The notes beneath the pieces were generated by a model. The model saw only the letters and a program-made list of their open reading frames with translations. It was not told the origin of the DNA and made no database searches. DNA of 30,405 bases from Gammaproteobacteria bacterium UBA2168. GTDB taxonomy: Bacteria > Pseudomonadota > Gammaproteobacteria > Pseudomonadales > Azotimanducaceae. Position 1 is the first letter of the stretch, and every line of letters starts with the position of its first letter. Shown piece by piece: positions 8,598-15,706 of the stretch. The DNA is taken from the NCBI GenBank assembly GCA_002327525.1, contig DCWG01000035.1:47839-78243 (forward strand). Reading direction: 5' to 3'. A program made the position numbers and the translations under genes.

Positions 8598-8762
8598 CCG
8601 ATACTCGCAGGTCAGACAACGTCGCATGCCGTCCTGCATGCGCTTCACGTGCTCGGTAAGACGTGCGTTTTCTTCACGCAACTGCTTCAGTTCGCGAGCT
8701 TGTTCGAACAGTGTCTTGTGCCGAGCGAACAGATTCACTTCCAGCGCATCCGTACGGTACAT
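8451..8762 (-). CDS. Small coiled-coil protein with a CxxC motif
   Basis: The ATG at 8762 has GGAAAC about six bases upstream and overlaps the end of the preceding gene (stop at 8735-8737), as in translationally coupled pairs. The first ~55 residues are charged and helical with leucine heptads (ELKQLREENARL). They are followed by CLTCEYR, a single CxxC that could bind metal or form a disulfide. The remaining ~45 residues (Gly/Ala, Gln and His runs) are read from the complement of the GPH symporter's last codons and look like unselected read-through. The functional part may therefore end near the CxxC. I do not recognise the family. Its place as third gene after tetR suggests it works with the upstream hydrolase-like protein. 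Confidence 0.55.
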   Translation of the reverse strand: MYRTDALEVNLFARHKTLFEQARELKQLREENARLTEHVKRMQDGMRRCLTCEYRLATGGGANAEFGVYSGEFATADVDSHGHPPGDQQQQHHHRADGDADAE

Positions 8763-9508
8763 GAGGTTTCCGGCAGGTGCGGCTCGAACTCCATGCGCAA
8801 GTCGCCGTCCTCGCCATTGAACAAAGCCTCGAACGCACCCTTGCAGATCAGCTGACAACCTTCCGCCGGTAGCTGATCGTCGAGAGGCAATGTGTTCTGC
8901 GCGGCACAGGTGTGCCACGCGCAATCGGGGACATACATGGTCATGCTACCCTCGACCATGTTGATATCGCGCATCTCGGCCGGGCCTGTCAAAAAACCGG
9001 CAGGATTGAAGGTGTCGAAGATGAACTTCTGCACCCTGCCTGGTTCGGCACGAATGTCCGTCTTGCCTTTGTTCTTCTCCGACATCGAATTCATCATCTC
9101 GATGAAGTCGGCCGTCGTCTCACGCGCGGTCGACACACAGGTGCCGATGACGATCTCCTCGTACTGTTTCCGGGGGAAGTGTCGGCACAGTTCGAGCAGC
9201 GCCCATTCCGTCTCACGAACGAAGTTGCCGTAGCGTTTGCGCCATTTCTCCCGGGGCGAATCTGTCCACCGAACCACTTCCCGGTGATGCTTGATGGCCT
9301 GGAAGCCCTCATCGACCTCTTCCGGGTCACCAGACAAGCGCAGAATCGGCAACAACGTGTGCGTCACGATCGGCATGGCCCGCTCCACCAGCATGCGCTT
9401 CGACATCCACATGTCTATCCACGCCTGGGGGCCCCAGTGATACCACCAACCGCTCCGGAACGCGGCGCGGGCCTGGTGCCGGTCATTGGCGATGAGAGTG
9501 TCGTTCAC
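8735..9508 (-). CDS. Unknown protein, possibly of the ATC-hydrolase-like family
   Basis: The GTG at 9508 is chosen for the strong GAGGAGG seven to eight bases upstream; the frame opens further up at 9580 without such a site. The product has 257 residues and no signal peptide or membrane helix. The C-terminal third has paired cysteines and the pattern CQLICKGAFEALF ... PHLPETSCTVRMRW. This resembles the end of the L-2-amino-thiazoline-4-carboxylate hydrolase-like domain, where a late Cys followed by an aromatic/basic tail is typical. The match is from memory and weak. The N-terminal part (WWYHWGPQAW) is not recognised. It lies 34 bases downstream of tetR on the same strand and overlaps the small coiled-coil gene, forming a likely three-gene unit under TetR control. 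A role in the same pathway as the divergent carotenoid oxygenase is plausible but unproven. Confidence 0.6.
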   Translation of the reverse strand: MNDTLIANDRHQARAAFRSGWWYHWGPQAWIDMWMSKRMLVERAMPIVTHTLLPILRLSGDPEEVDEGFQAIKHHREVVRWTDSPREKWRKRYGNFVRETEWALLELCRHFPRKQYEEIVIGTCVSTARETTADFIEMMNSMSEKNKGKTDIRAEPGRVQKFIFDTFNPAGFLTGPAEMRDINMVEGSMTMYVPDCAWHTCAAQNTLPLDDQLPAEGCQLICKGAFEALFNGEDGDLRMEFEPHLPETSCTVRMRWK

Positions 9509-9542
9509 GCTGCCTCCTCGTACTGCTTCGCGGGTCGATATT

Positions 9543-10154
9543 TCATACGCCGATGCCCTCGATGATCGACGACATCGCAAATTGTATCAGTTGTTCCTTG
9601 GAGTACTTCTCGCCCAGCAGATACTGCACCCGATTGTCTATCACGAGCGTTACGTAACCGTGCATCGTGGAGGTCAGGGCGAGCGCTTGCAGCATCGGGT
9701 CCCCGGGCTTGAGAAGCCCCAAGCGTTGGCAGACTTCGATATCTGCAGCGATTTGTCGAATCGCCGTGGTACCCGTGTGCTGTAGTGACTCAGCACCACT
9801 CGCGCTCAGCAGATCGCCGCTGAACATGACCCGATAGTAGGCCGGATAGCGGAACGCGAAGCTGAAATAGGCGAAGCCACCCGCAGTGAACTGGCTCAGC
9901 GGATCATCATCAGCAGCGGCGCGGTGTTCCGCCATGGTCGCCTCCAGCAGCGAGAATCCCTGCTCGACCACGGCGACGATCAACTGGTCACGATCCGCGA
10001 AGTGGCGATAGGGCGCTGCGTGAGATACCCCCGTACGTCTTGCCACTTCGCGCATCGTCAGACCCTGAGGTCCCAGTTCTTCGAGTGTGGCGAGGGCCAC
10101 GTCCAGCATCGCCGCCCTGAGATCGCCATGATGATAGGCCCGTGCGCCGTTCAC
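9543..10154 (-). CDS. TetR-family transcriptional regulator
   Basis: The 203-residue protein starts at a GTG at 10154. Residues ~32-58 are a typical TetR helix-turn-helix (LTMREVARRTGVSHAAPYRHF). The rest is the helical ligand-binding and dimerisation domain of the WHG-type TetR C-terminus (FAFRYPAYYRVMFSG). It is divergent from the carotenoid oxygenase. The intergenic region has two matching 19-bp palindromic sites, so it probably represses both itself and the oxygenase until a hydrophobic inducer binds. Two further genes follow on its own strand. Confidence 0.92.
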   Translation of the reverse strand: MNGARAYHHGDLRAAMLDVALATLEELGPQGLTMREVARRTGVSHAAPYRHFADRDQLIVAVVEQGFSLLEATMAEHRAAADDDPLSQFTAGGFAYFSFAFRYPAYYRVMFSGDLLSASGAESLQHTGTTAIRQIAADIEVCQRLGLLKPGDPMLQALALTSTMHGYVTLVIDNRVQYLLGEKYSKEQLIQFAMSSIIEGIGV

Positions 10155-10164
10155 CTGTATCCCA

Positions 10165-10187
10165 TAATGTTTCTGTTGTAAACATTA
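10165..10187. promoter_or_regulatory. Operator-like palindrome 1 (tetR / carotenoid oxygenase)
   Basis: TAATGTTT and AAACATTA are perfect inverted arms around a seven-base centre. The 19-bp core (10167-10185) is ATGTTTCTGTTGTAAACAT. It starts 11 bases upstream of the tetR start codon. Dimeric TetR proteins usually bind sites of this kind next to their own gene. Confidence 0.7.
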
Positions 10188-10199
10188 CCATAGCGCTGT

Positions 10200-10218
10200 A
10201 TGTTGCGCCTGTAAACAT
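10200..10218. promoter_or_regulatory. Operator-like palindrome 2 (tetR / carotenoid oxygenase)
   Basis: The 19-bp stretch ATGTTGCGCCTGTAAACAT matches the core of site 1 at ATGTT, at the C two bases on, and at TGTAAACAT. It starts exactly 33 bp downstream of site 1, about three helical turns, so two dimers could sit on the same face. It ends 17 bases before the oxygenase start codon, where binding would block transcription initiation or elongation. Confidence 0.62.
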
Positions 10219-10235
10219 CTCAACGAGAATTTCCC

Positions 10236-11654
10236 ATGGCTCGACCGATGCCAGACAACCCCTTCCTGCAGGGTATTTTCTCGCCTCTGCAGATGGAGTG
10301 CGACGCCCCCGACCTCATCATCGAAGGTGAGGTACCGGGCGACCTGCGCGGGTCGTTCTATCGTAATGGCCCGAATCCGCACTATGCACCGCGCGGCGAA
10401 CACCACCTGTTCGGCGGTGACGGCATGACACATGCTTTTCACATCGCCCACGGCAAGGTCGGCTACACCAATCGCTGGATCCGCACGGCCAAGTTCAAGC
10501 TCGAGGCTGAACTCGAACGCTCCGCCATCAACCCGATGAATCCATTCGATAGCGAGGAGGAGTACGTCGAGTTCGTCCTCACGGACAAGGAGGGGCTCGC
10601 CAACACGGCTTGTGTATGGCATGCGGGTAAGCTGCTCATACTGGAAGAGGGGCATTTCCCCTACCAGGTGGATCCCCACACTCTGGCTTCCATCGGCTCA
10701 TATGATTTCGATGGCAAGCTGACCACCGCGATGACCGCCCACCCAAAAGTTGATCCGGTCACCGGCGAGTTGATCTTCTTCGCGTACATGTCGCAGGGGC
10801 CTTTCGAATCCGATATCTCCCTTTACAAGGCCGACAAGGAAGGCGTGCTGACCACCTCGCATCTCATCAAAACACCCTATCCGGCGATGGTTCACGACTT
10901 CGTGGTGACCCGGAACTACATCCTGTTTCCCATCTTCCCACTCACCGGAAGTCTTGAGCGCGCCATGCAGGGCCAGCCGCCTTTCGCGTGGGAACCGCAG
11001 ATGAGTTCGTTCATTGGTGTCATGCCCCGCGACGGCGGCGCCGACAGCTTGCGATGGATCGAGTGCGACAACATATTCGTCTTCCACTGGATGAACGGTT
11101 ACGACGATGACGGGGTCATCACTTCTCATCAGTGCCAGTTCCAACACCCACCCCTGTTCCCGGACGTGGACGGCAACATCACCACCGATGCCAAGCCGTA
11201 CCTGAGCCGATGGCGCATAGACATGAATGATCCGAACGCCAGGGTCGTACACGAGTTGATAGACGAAAACGAATCCGAATTTCCGCAGGTTGACCCGCGC
11301 TATGCGATGTCCGAGTACCGTTACGGTTTCTACGCAACACCGGGATCGGGCACCGCGGGCGCGAGCGGAATGTACAACGCGGTCGGCCGGTACGACCACC
11401 AGACGGGCAGCTCTGTCCGCTACGCCTTCGGTGACGCCGACAGCGCGGCCACGTCAGAACCGATCTTCGTGCCGAAATCCGATGATGCGAGAGAGGGAGA
11501 GGGTTATCTGCTGGCTGTGGCGACGGATACGCTCGCCAACAGAAGCCGGCTGGTGATCATGGACGCAGAGAATCTGTCAGATGGACCGCTCGCCCAGGCG
11601 TACCTGAACCACAAGGTGCCGGTCGGTTTTCACGGCGGATGGAGGCCCGCATAG
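10236..11654 (+). CDS. Carotenoid/lignostilbene oxygenase family protein
   Basis: The 472-residue protein matches the usual length of bacterial carotenoid cleavage oxygenases. The four iron-binding histidines are present: His169 (TAHPK), His220 (MVHDFV), His284 (FVFHWMN) and His466 (GFHGGW). The N-terminal block GSFYRNGPNPHY, another hallmark, is at 39-50. The enzyme should cleave a C=C bond with O2 using a non-haem Fe(II) in a seven-bladed propeller. The substrate could be a carotenoid, an apocarotenal or a stilbene/phenylpropanoid derived from lignin. There is no signal peptide, so it is cytoplasmic. It is divergent from tetR with two operator-like sites in its leader, consistent with substrate-induced catabolism. 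A Shine-Dalgarno is weak (ACGAGA). It ends about 60 bases before the converging napB remnant. Confidence 0.93.
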   Translation: MARPMPDNPFLQGIFSPLQMECDAPDLIIEGEVPGDLRGSFYRNGPNPHYAPRGEHHLFGGDGMTHAFHIAHGKVGYTNRWIRTAKFKLEAELERSAINPMNPFDSEEEYVEFVLTDKEGLANTACVWHAGKLLILEEGHFPYQVDPHTLASIGSYDFDGKLTTAMTAHPKVDPVTGELIFFAYMSQGPFESDISLYKADKEGVLTTSHLIKTPYPAMVHDFVVTRNYILFPIFPLTGSLERAMQGQPPFAWEPQMSSFIGVMPRDGGADSLRWIECDNIFVFHWMNGYDDDGVITSHQCQFQHPPLFPDVDGNITTDAKPYLSRWRIDMNDPNARVVHELIDENESEFPQVDPRYAMSEYRYGFYATPGSGTAGASGMYNAVGRYDHQTGSSVRYAFGDADSAATSEPIFVPKSDDAREGEGYLLAVATDTLANRSRLVIMDAENLSDGPLAQAYLNHKVPVGFHGGWRPA

Positions 11655-11717
11655 CCAAATCCGCAGGGTCAGCCGCGTCCACATCCGGCCGACCCATCTC
11701 ATCATGGGGGCGGATTG

Positions 11718-12155
11718 CTACTTACCGCCCTGGTATGTGTTGCTGACGAGCGGATCCGCAACCACCCGGCGCACGTGGCACTGGGCGCAGAAATACCGCG
11801 CACCCGAAACATCGTCGAGGGGATTACCGTCCCGGTCCTGGAAGTGCGAGTCTCCCGGCGTCGGCGCGCCCGTCGATGCAGCAGTCGCCTTGCTGTGACA
11901 CGCCAGACACATGTTGGTGTTCATGTTGAGCGTATACCCATCGACGGGATGCGGGATCTACGGCGGTTGCTCGGCAAAACTCCGCTCGATCAGCTTCTTC
12001 TGCGGTGCCTGCCAGGCCTTCGCCTGGGGCTCCACGGAAACGGCATTCAGCTCTACCAGGCCGCGCAGGGAGCTTACCGAATCGCCAGCAAGCGCCGACG
12101 CACACAGCGCTGTCCCTGCAAGGAAAGCGACGGTGAGAAGCACTGATCGTTTCAT
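11718..12155 (-). pseudogene. napB: napB, diheme nitrate reductase subunit, with an in-frame amber codon
   Basis: NapB is the periplasmic diheme cytochrome that passes electrons to the catalytic subunit NapA. An ATG at 12155, after a perfect AAGGAG, opens a signal peptide (FLAGTALCASALA). The frame reads ~65 codons to ...FAEQPP and then a TAG at 11958-11960. The same frame continues with IPHPVDGY, CLACH, HFQDRDG, YFCAQCH and PLVSNTY, which is the family's order and spacing. In NapB the motif is QPP-(V/L)-IPH, so the stop replaces a hydrophobic residue; TTG (Leu) to TAG is one base. Both heme-binding CxxCH sites lie beyond the stop, so the truncated product would have no heme. The start overlaps the napH remnant stop (ATGA), the normal coupling of these genes. 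With napA also gone, this is most simply a second lesion in a dead operon. Confidence 0.88.
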
Positions 12156-12376
12156 GTTTCTAGCTCCTTGAGATTCAGGCGCACGGCTTGTTCCGCGAAC
12201 CTGTTAGTGAATTGAAAGACTTCTTTACGACAAACGTCCATGCACCGCCCGCAGTCGGTACAGGCGGGCGCGGAAATGAGTGGTGAGGTGTTCTTGCCCA
12301 TACCCTTCAATACAGGTTTGATGACCTGCGGTTGCGGACACACCCTGTAACAGCCCATGCAATCATTGCAGGCTTC
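12152..12376 (-). pseudogene. napH: napH, 3' remnant (C-terminal ferredoxin domain)
   Basis: NapH is the inner-membrane iron-sulfur protein that with NapG feeds quinol electrons to NapA. Only the last ~75 codons remain, beginning at about REACNDC. They carry two [4Fe-4S] motifs: CNDCMGCYRVCP and CTDCGRCMDVC. PQPQVIKPVLKG lies between them, as in full-length NapH C-termini. The four membrane helices that should precede this are missing. In their place, in another frame, is the first part of napA. The stop codon overlaps the napB start. No start codon with a ribosome site fits this frame (an ATG at 12358 is internal), so expression is unlikely. Confidence 0.85.
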
Positions 12377-12378
12377 CC

Positions 12379-12423
12379 GGCGGCTGCATTGCTTCGCACG
12401 AAGTCACGGCGAGTTACTTTCAT
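12379..12423 (-). pseudogene. napA: napA, 5' remnant (Tat signal start only)
   Basis: An ATG at 12423, with a GACGAGGAG ribosome site, begins M-K-V-T-R-R-D-F-V-R-S-N-A-A-A. This is the twin-arginine leader of NapA, the molybdenum nitrate reductase of ~830 residues. After about 15 codons the sequence changes abruptly to napH, in a different frame. Everything from the rest of napA through napG to most of napH is therefore absent, roughly 4-5 kb if the ancestral order was napDAGHB. The start overlaps the napD stop (ATGA), as in intact operons. Confidence in napA rests on the leader, the position between napD-like and napH sequence, and the overlap. Confidence 0.75.
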
Positions 12424-12515
12424 GATGGAATCTCCTCGTCCAGGAAAGTGGATTCATCGGCAAAGTGGTACGTGAGCACCTGGGTAGTGCCCGCAGAGGT
12501 GGGCCTTTCAACTTG
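12420..12515 (-). pseudogene. napD: napD-like, 3' remnant
   Basis: NapD is the cytoplasmic chaperone that binds the NapA Tat leader. A frame of 31 codons, bounded upstream by a TAA just above 12515, reads ...TTQVLTYHF ... FLDEEIPS and stops at a TGA overlapping the napA start codon. The VLTYHF block matches the last beta-strand region of NapD (VLxxxLVYH in relatives). About 60 N-terminal residues are missing. The remaining ~55 bases up to the cytochrome gene's stop hold nothing I recognise. Identification is by position, overlap and a short match, so it is weaker than napB or napH. Confidence 0.55.
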
Positions 12516-12570
12516 TTAGAGCCATACCCGGCATGCAGGCACGGCGTGACGACGGCCGACTAAAACCGTG

Positions 12571-13362
12571 TCAATGACCGCCGTGGTGCCGCTCGTGATC
12601 GGCGTTCTCGAGTCCCTTGGGAAGGCGGGGTGCGGGTTCCGACTCGAGCTGGGCGAACCCGGAGTTACGCTCTCCCTGCTGAACGTCATGTGGGTTGTGA
12701 CACTCGGTGCACACGAACCAGCGCTTCTTGCCGGTGCTTGCCCACTCACCGATGCGCTTGCCATGCAAACCGCCGCGCCAGTCGCGATAGGCCGGGCCAT
12801 GACACTTTCCGCACAGCTTCTGCGGTTCGTTCATGTCGATCAGGTTGCCGGAGTGATCGGTGAAGTGATTGCGCGTCTCGCTATGATGGCAATCCAGACA
12901 CCAGATCGCGCCTCGACCGTGCTGGAGATTGGTCGCGTCGGGAACGACGTCCGTATGCATGGTCAGCGTACGTGGTGTCTTGTCGTCGTTGGGCGGCGGA
13001 AAGGTGCCATTGTGGCACGCTGTACCACACACGGGAAACATGGCGAGTTGTTTGGTACGACTCTTAACCACCGCTTCACCATGGTCGTAGTCCGCCTCGA
13101 TCGGCATCTCACCCATCGGCACCGTTGCGTCGTAGGGGTCTCCCCACCACAACACACCACCGGTGGTCTCGGAGCATTTCACGTTGACCTGCCCGTCCGC
13201 ACTTTCCTTCACGGTAACTTTGGAGGCATTTTGGCGACTCTCGAAACAGTCTTGCGCGACACTCGTTGCCGCGGTGGTCAGCCCCAGCACCAGCACACCA
13301 CAGCGAATCACCCGCAGACAGGCAGACGTGGAACGGCGAATCCCGGTATCAAGCACTCGCAT
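12571..13362 (-). CDS. Periplasmic tetraheme cytochrome c (one CX3CH site)
   Basis: The ATG at 13362 follows GAGGAGGAGG; the frame opens earlier but without such a site. The protein has 263 residues with an N-terminal signal or anchor (~residues 17-37, GVLVLGLTTAATSVA). Four heme-attachment sites are visible: CGTACH (112-117), CLDCH (155-159), CGKCH (184-188) and CTECH (218-222). The first has three residues between the cysteines instead of two. Extra histidines (for example 94, 136, 148, 160, 166, 170) can serve as distal ligands. The C-terminus is His-rich. The gene overlaps the end of the NrfD gene by ~14 bases, so the two are co-expressed. It probably takes electrons from the FeS/NrfD pair in the periplasm and passes them to a terminal reductase, originally perhaps the adjacent Nap enzyme. 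I do not know a named family for it. Confidence 0.85.
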   Translation of the reverse strand: MRVLDTGIRRSTSACLRVIRCGVLVLGLTTAATSVAQDCFESRQNASKVTVKESADGQVNVKCSETTGGVLWWGDPYDATVPMGEMPIEADYDHGEAVVKSRTKQLAMFPVCGTACHNGTFPPPNDDKTPRTLTMHTDVVPDATNLQHGRGAIWCLDCHHSETRNHFTDHSGNLIDMNEPQKLCGKCHGPAYRDWRGGLHGKRIGEWASTGKKRWFVCTECHNPHDVQQGERNSGFAQLESEPAPRLPKGLENADHERHHGGH

Positions 13363-14611
13363 AGCCAGCCTCCTCCTCGTTTTCAGCTTCTTGCGTCGTG
13401 GCCGCCCCCTCATAGCGCAGGTCGCCGACCAATACGCCCACTCCGGCCTTGGTCAGCAGCGTGAGTATGATGAAGCCAATTGCCCAGTTGCCGATACAGT
13501 TGAAGATCTCGAGCATGGTGGGTGAATACTGCGCGAACTCACCGATCGGGGTCGGGATGGAACCCGGCAGCATCAGACCCATGCCCTTCTCGACCCACAC
13601 CGACAGAAAGGTCACTGCACAGATCCAAGGCAACAATGCACGATTCTTGCGCACACTCGGGATCAGCAGCAGGATGAACGTGGCTACCAGGCCCACCAGC
13701 GACGTCCAAAACCAGGGTACGAGATTATTGAGCCCGTTGTGGCCGAACATCAGGTACTGCAGCCCCAGCGAGTGTTCCGTGGGGTGGTAAAACTCGGTGA
13801 CGATCTCTGAAAAGGTCAGGAACAGCGCGATGCCCAGACACCAGACCACTGTCGTCGACAGCATGTCGATCGCTTCGTCCTTGATCCACAGTTTCGTATT
13901 GTTCCGCACGATGGAGAACACGATGATGATCAGCGCCGGACCTGCAGCGAAAGCGGTGGAGATAAAGCGGATGGGCATCATTCCGTGGTGCCACATGGGT
14001 CTCGCCGGCATGGTGTTCATGAAAAACGCCGTCACCGTATGGATGCTGAGTGCCCAGACGATGGCGACGTAGATGATGGGCAAGTAGAACTTGTTGTTCA
14101 GCGGCTCACCCGTGTACTTCTTGTACAGGTAGTAGAAACCGCCGAACACGTTGAGCAGGAGGTAGCCCATGAGAACGATGATGTCCCAGGTCAACATGGA
14201 ACTCGGAAAGTTGTAGATGCCGATGATCGGAATCAGATGCCAAAGCCGGTCCGGGCGGCCCATGTGGTTGAGGATGAACAACCCACACATGACGACGGCC
14301 GCGATGGCCAGCATCTCGCCGAGCACCGTCACCTCGTGCAGCGCCTTGTGCTTGTACACATACGCCGGAAACACCACGGTCACCGCCCCGGCGGCCACGC
14401 CGACGAGAAACACGAAATTGGCCAGATACAATCCCCAGCTCACCTGATCGGTGAGCCCGGTGATGATCATGCCCTGTGTGAGCTGTGCGTAGTTTCCGTA
14501 GGCCCAAAGCACGACGAAAATCGAAAGAAAGCCCAGCCAGGCCCAGTACTTGATCCCTCCCTTGAAGAGATACAGCACGTAGTCGGTACAGAAACTGATT
14601 ATGGGTTTCAT
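13349..14611 (-). CDS. NrfD-type integral membrane quinol-oxidising subunit
   Basis: The 420-residue protein has about ten hydrophobic helices with short loops, the architecture of NrfD/PsrC/DsrP-like subunits. These exchange electrons between the quinone pool and a partner iron-sulfur protein. Family-like features include an early Gly-rich helix (NFVFLVGVAAGAVTV), an MGRPDRLWHL segment after the third helix and a WEKG...P motif in the last third. It begins nine bases after the stop of the FeS gene and overlaps the tetraheme cytochrome gene. The three therefore form one unit resembling the membrane electron-transfer modules of Dsr, Act, Nrf and Psr systems. At 420 residues it is of the longer DsrP/HmeB type rather than the ~320-residue NrfD type. 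The enzyme it served is not encoded intact in the window; the truncated nap genes are immediately downstream. Confidence 0.9.
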   Translation of the reverse strand: MKPIISFCTDYVLYLFKGGIKYWAWLGFLSIFVVLWAYGNYAQLTQGMIITGLTDQVSWGLYLANFVFLVGVAAGAVTVVFPAYVYKHKALHEVTVLGEMLAIAAVVMCGLFILNHMGRPDRLWHLIPIIGIYNFPSSMLTWDIIVLMGYLLLNVFGGFYYLYKKYTGEPLNNKFYLPIIYVAIVWALSIHTVTAFFMNTMPARPMWHHGMMPIRFISTAFAAGPALIIIVFSIVRNNTKLWIKDEAIDMLSTTVVWCLGIALFLTFSEIVTEFYHPTEHSLGLQYLMFGHNGLNNLVPWFWTSLVGLVATFILLLIPSVRKNRALLPWICAVTFLSVWVEKGMGLMLPGSIPTPIGEFAQYSPTMLEIFNCIGNWAIGFIILTLLTKAGVGVLVGDLRYEGAATTQEAENEEEAGYASA

Positions 14612-14620
14612 GTGACTACC

Positions 14621-15706
14621 TCAATCCACGTAGTAGAAGAATTTCGGATAGGTGTTCATATCCGCTTTCATGCGGAACACACGCTTACTCGCAAGCACCC
14701 GGCGAACCTCGCTCTCCGGGTCCAGCAGGTTGCCGAATTTACGCGCTCCCACCGGACAGACCTCCACGCAGGCAGGATAGCGGCCCTTGCGCGTACGCTG
14801 GATGCAGAACGTGCACTTCTCCACCACCCCCTTCATGCGCGGGCGGTTGCCGAGGTAGTGGGTCACCGGGTTCATCTGATCCTTGGGCAGGTTGGGTTCG
14901 CCCCAATTAAAGCGCCGCGCCCAGTAGGGACACGCTCCGATGCACATGCGACACCCAATGCACCAGTTGTAGTCGATCACGACAATGCCGTCGGGCTCGC
15001 GATAGGTGGTGCGTACCGGACAGACCTTCACGCAGGGCGGCTTTTCGCACTGCATGCAGGCGATGGGCATATAGAAGGAGTCTTCTTCCGGTACTTTTTC
15101 CGGTTCGTAGTAGTGTTCGCCCTCTATCACCACACCGGCCGCGGTGTAGGCGTTGCCGCCAACCTGAATACCGTAGTCATCGGGGTAGCCTTCGCCCATC
15201 TTTGCTTCGGAGAATTCGCCCTTTTCCATCTTGAGCACGCGGATCCACTCGGTCTCCTGGGCCTCACCACGGGATTGGTTGTTTTCCTCGACACACGCCT
15301 TCACGCAACGCCGGCAGCCGATGCACTTCTGGATATTGAGTGCGTATCCGAACAACACCCCTTCCTGGGCGGGCGTCGTGTCCACCGTGACGTCTTTGCC
15401 GTATTCGGCCGAGTAACGCCGCTCGAGGCGATCGACCGCCTCCTGTTTTTCCTCATCGCTCATCAGCCGGTAGTTGCCCTGAAACCACTCGGCCCACTCG
15501 GAGGTGGCGTGAGCATCGTCTGAGTTGGTCATCAGGGCGGCGGTGCCGAGCAGCGATGCAGCACTCATCCCACTGGTGTTCTTCACGAATTTGCGGCGGG
15601 TTATGCCAGATTCGGGTTTGCCCTCGCCCGGCGTGCACACCTCGACCGCAGAATCACACGGCAAATCGTCCGTGATGTTCGTTAAAGGTATGGTTCGCTC
15701 TGTCAC
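14621..15706 (-). CDS. Tat-exported iron-sulfur protein with four [4Fe-4S] sites
   Basis: The 361-residue protein has a long hydrophilic leader, then T-R-R-K-F-V-K (arginines 37-38) and a short hydrophobic stretch, a Tat signal. The mature part carries sixteen cysteines in NrfC/DsrO/TtrB-like order: C128-C131-C134-C138, C217-C220-C225-C229, C249-C252-C255-C259 and C298-C301-C313-C317. Each cluster set borrows its last Cys from a partner motif, giving four cubanes in a chain. It should sit on the periplasmic face of the NrfD subunit encoded next and carry electrons between quinol and cytochrome. It is the first gene of the operon. The upstream ~180 bases separate it from a divergent small gene; I saw no convincing FNR or NarP box there. 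At 361 residues it is longer than typical NrfC (~220), because of the leader and an insertion between clusters 1 and 2 (~139-216). Confidence 0.92.
   Translation of the reverse strand: MTERTIPLTNITDDLPCDSAVEVCTPGEGKPESGITRRKFVKNTSGMSAASLLGTAALMTNSDDAHATSEWAEWFQGNYRLMSDEEKQEAVDRLERRYSAEYGKDVTVDTTPAQEGVLFGYALNIQKCIGCRRCVKACVEENNQSRGEAQETEWIRVLKMEKGEFSEAKMGEGYPDDYGIQVGGNAYTAAGVVIEGEHYYEPEKVPEEDSFYMPIACMQCEKPPCVKVCPVRTTYREPDGIVVIDYNWCIGCRMCIGACPYWARRFNWGEPNLPKDQMNPVTHYLGNRPRMKGVVEKCTFCIQRTRKGRYPACVEVCPVGARKFGNLLDPESEVRRVLASKRVFRMKADMNTYPKFFYYVD

Noticed and set aside
3813..11960. Stop-codon reassignment as the explanation for the in-frame TAA and TAG
   Set aside because: Intact genes in the window end normally at TAA, TAG and TGA, and two different stops are involved, so simple mutation is the better explanation.
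13985..15523. A 512-codon plus-strand open frame
   Set aside because: It is entirely antisense to the NrfD and FeS genes and very rich in His, Val and Arg, as expected from reading complementary codons of membrane and Cys-rich protein genes.
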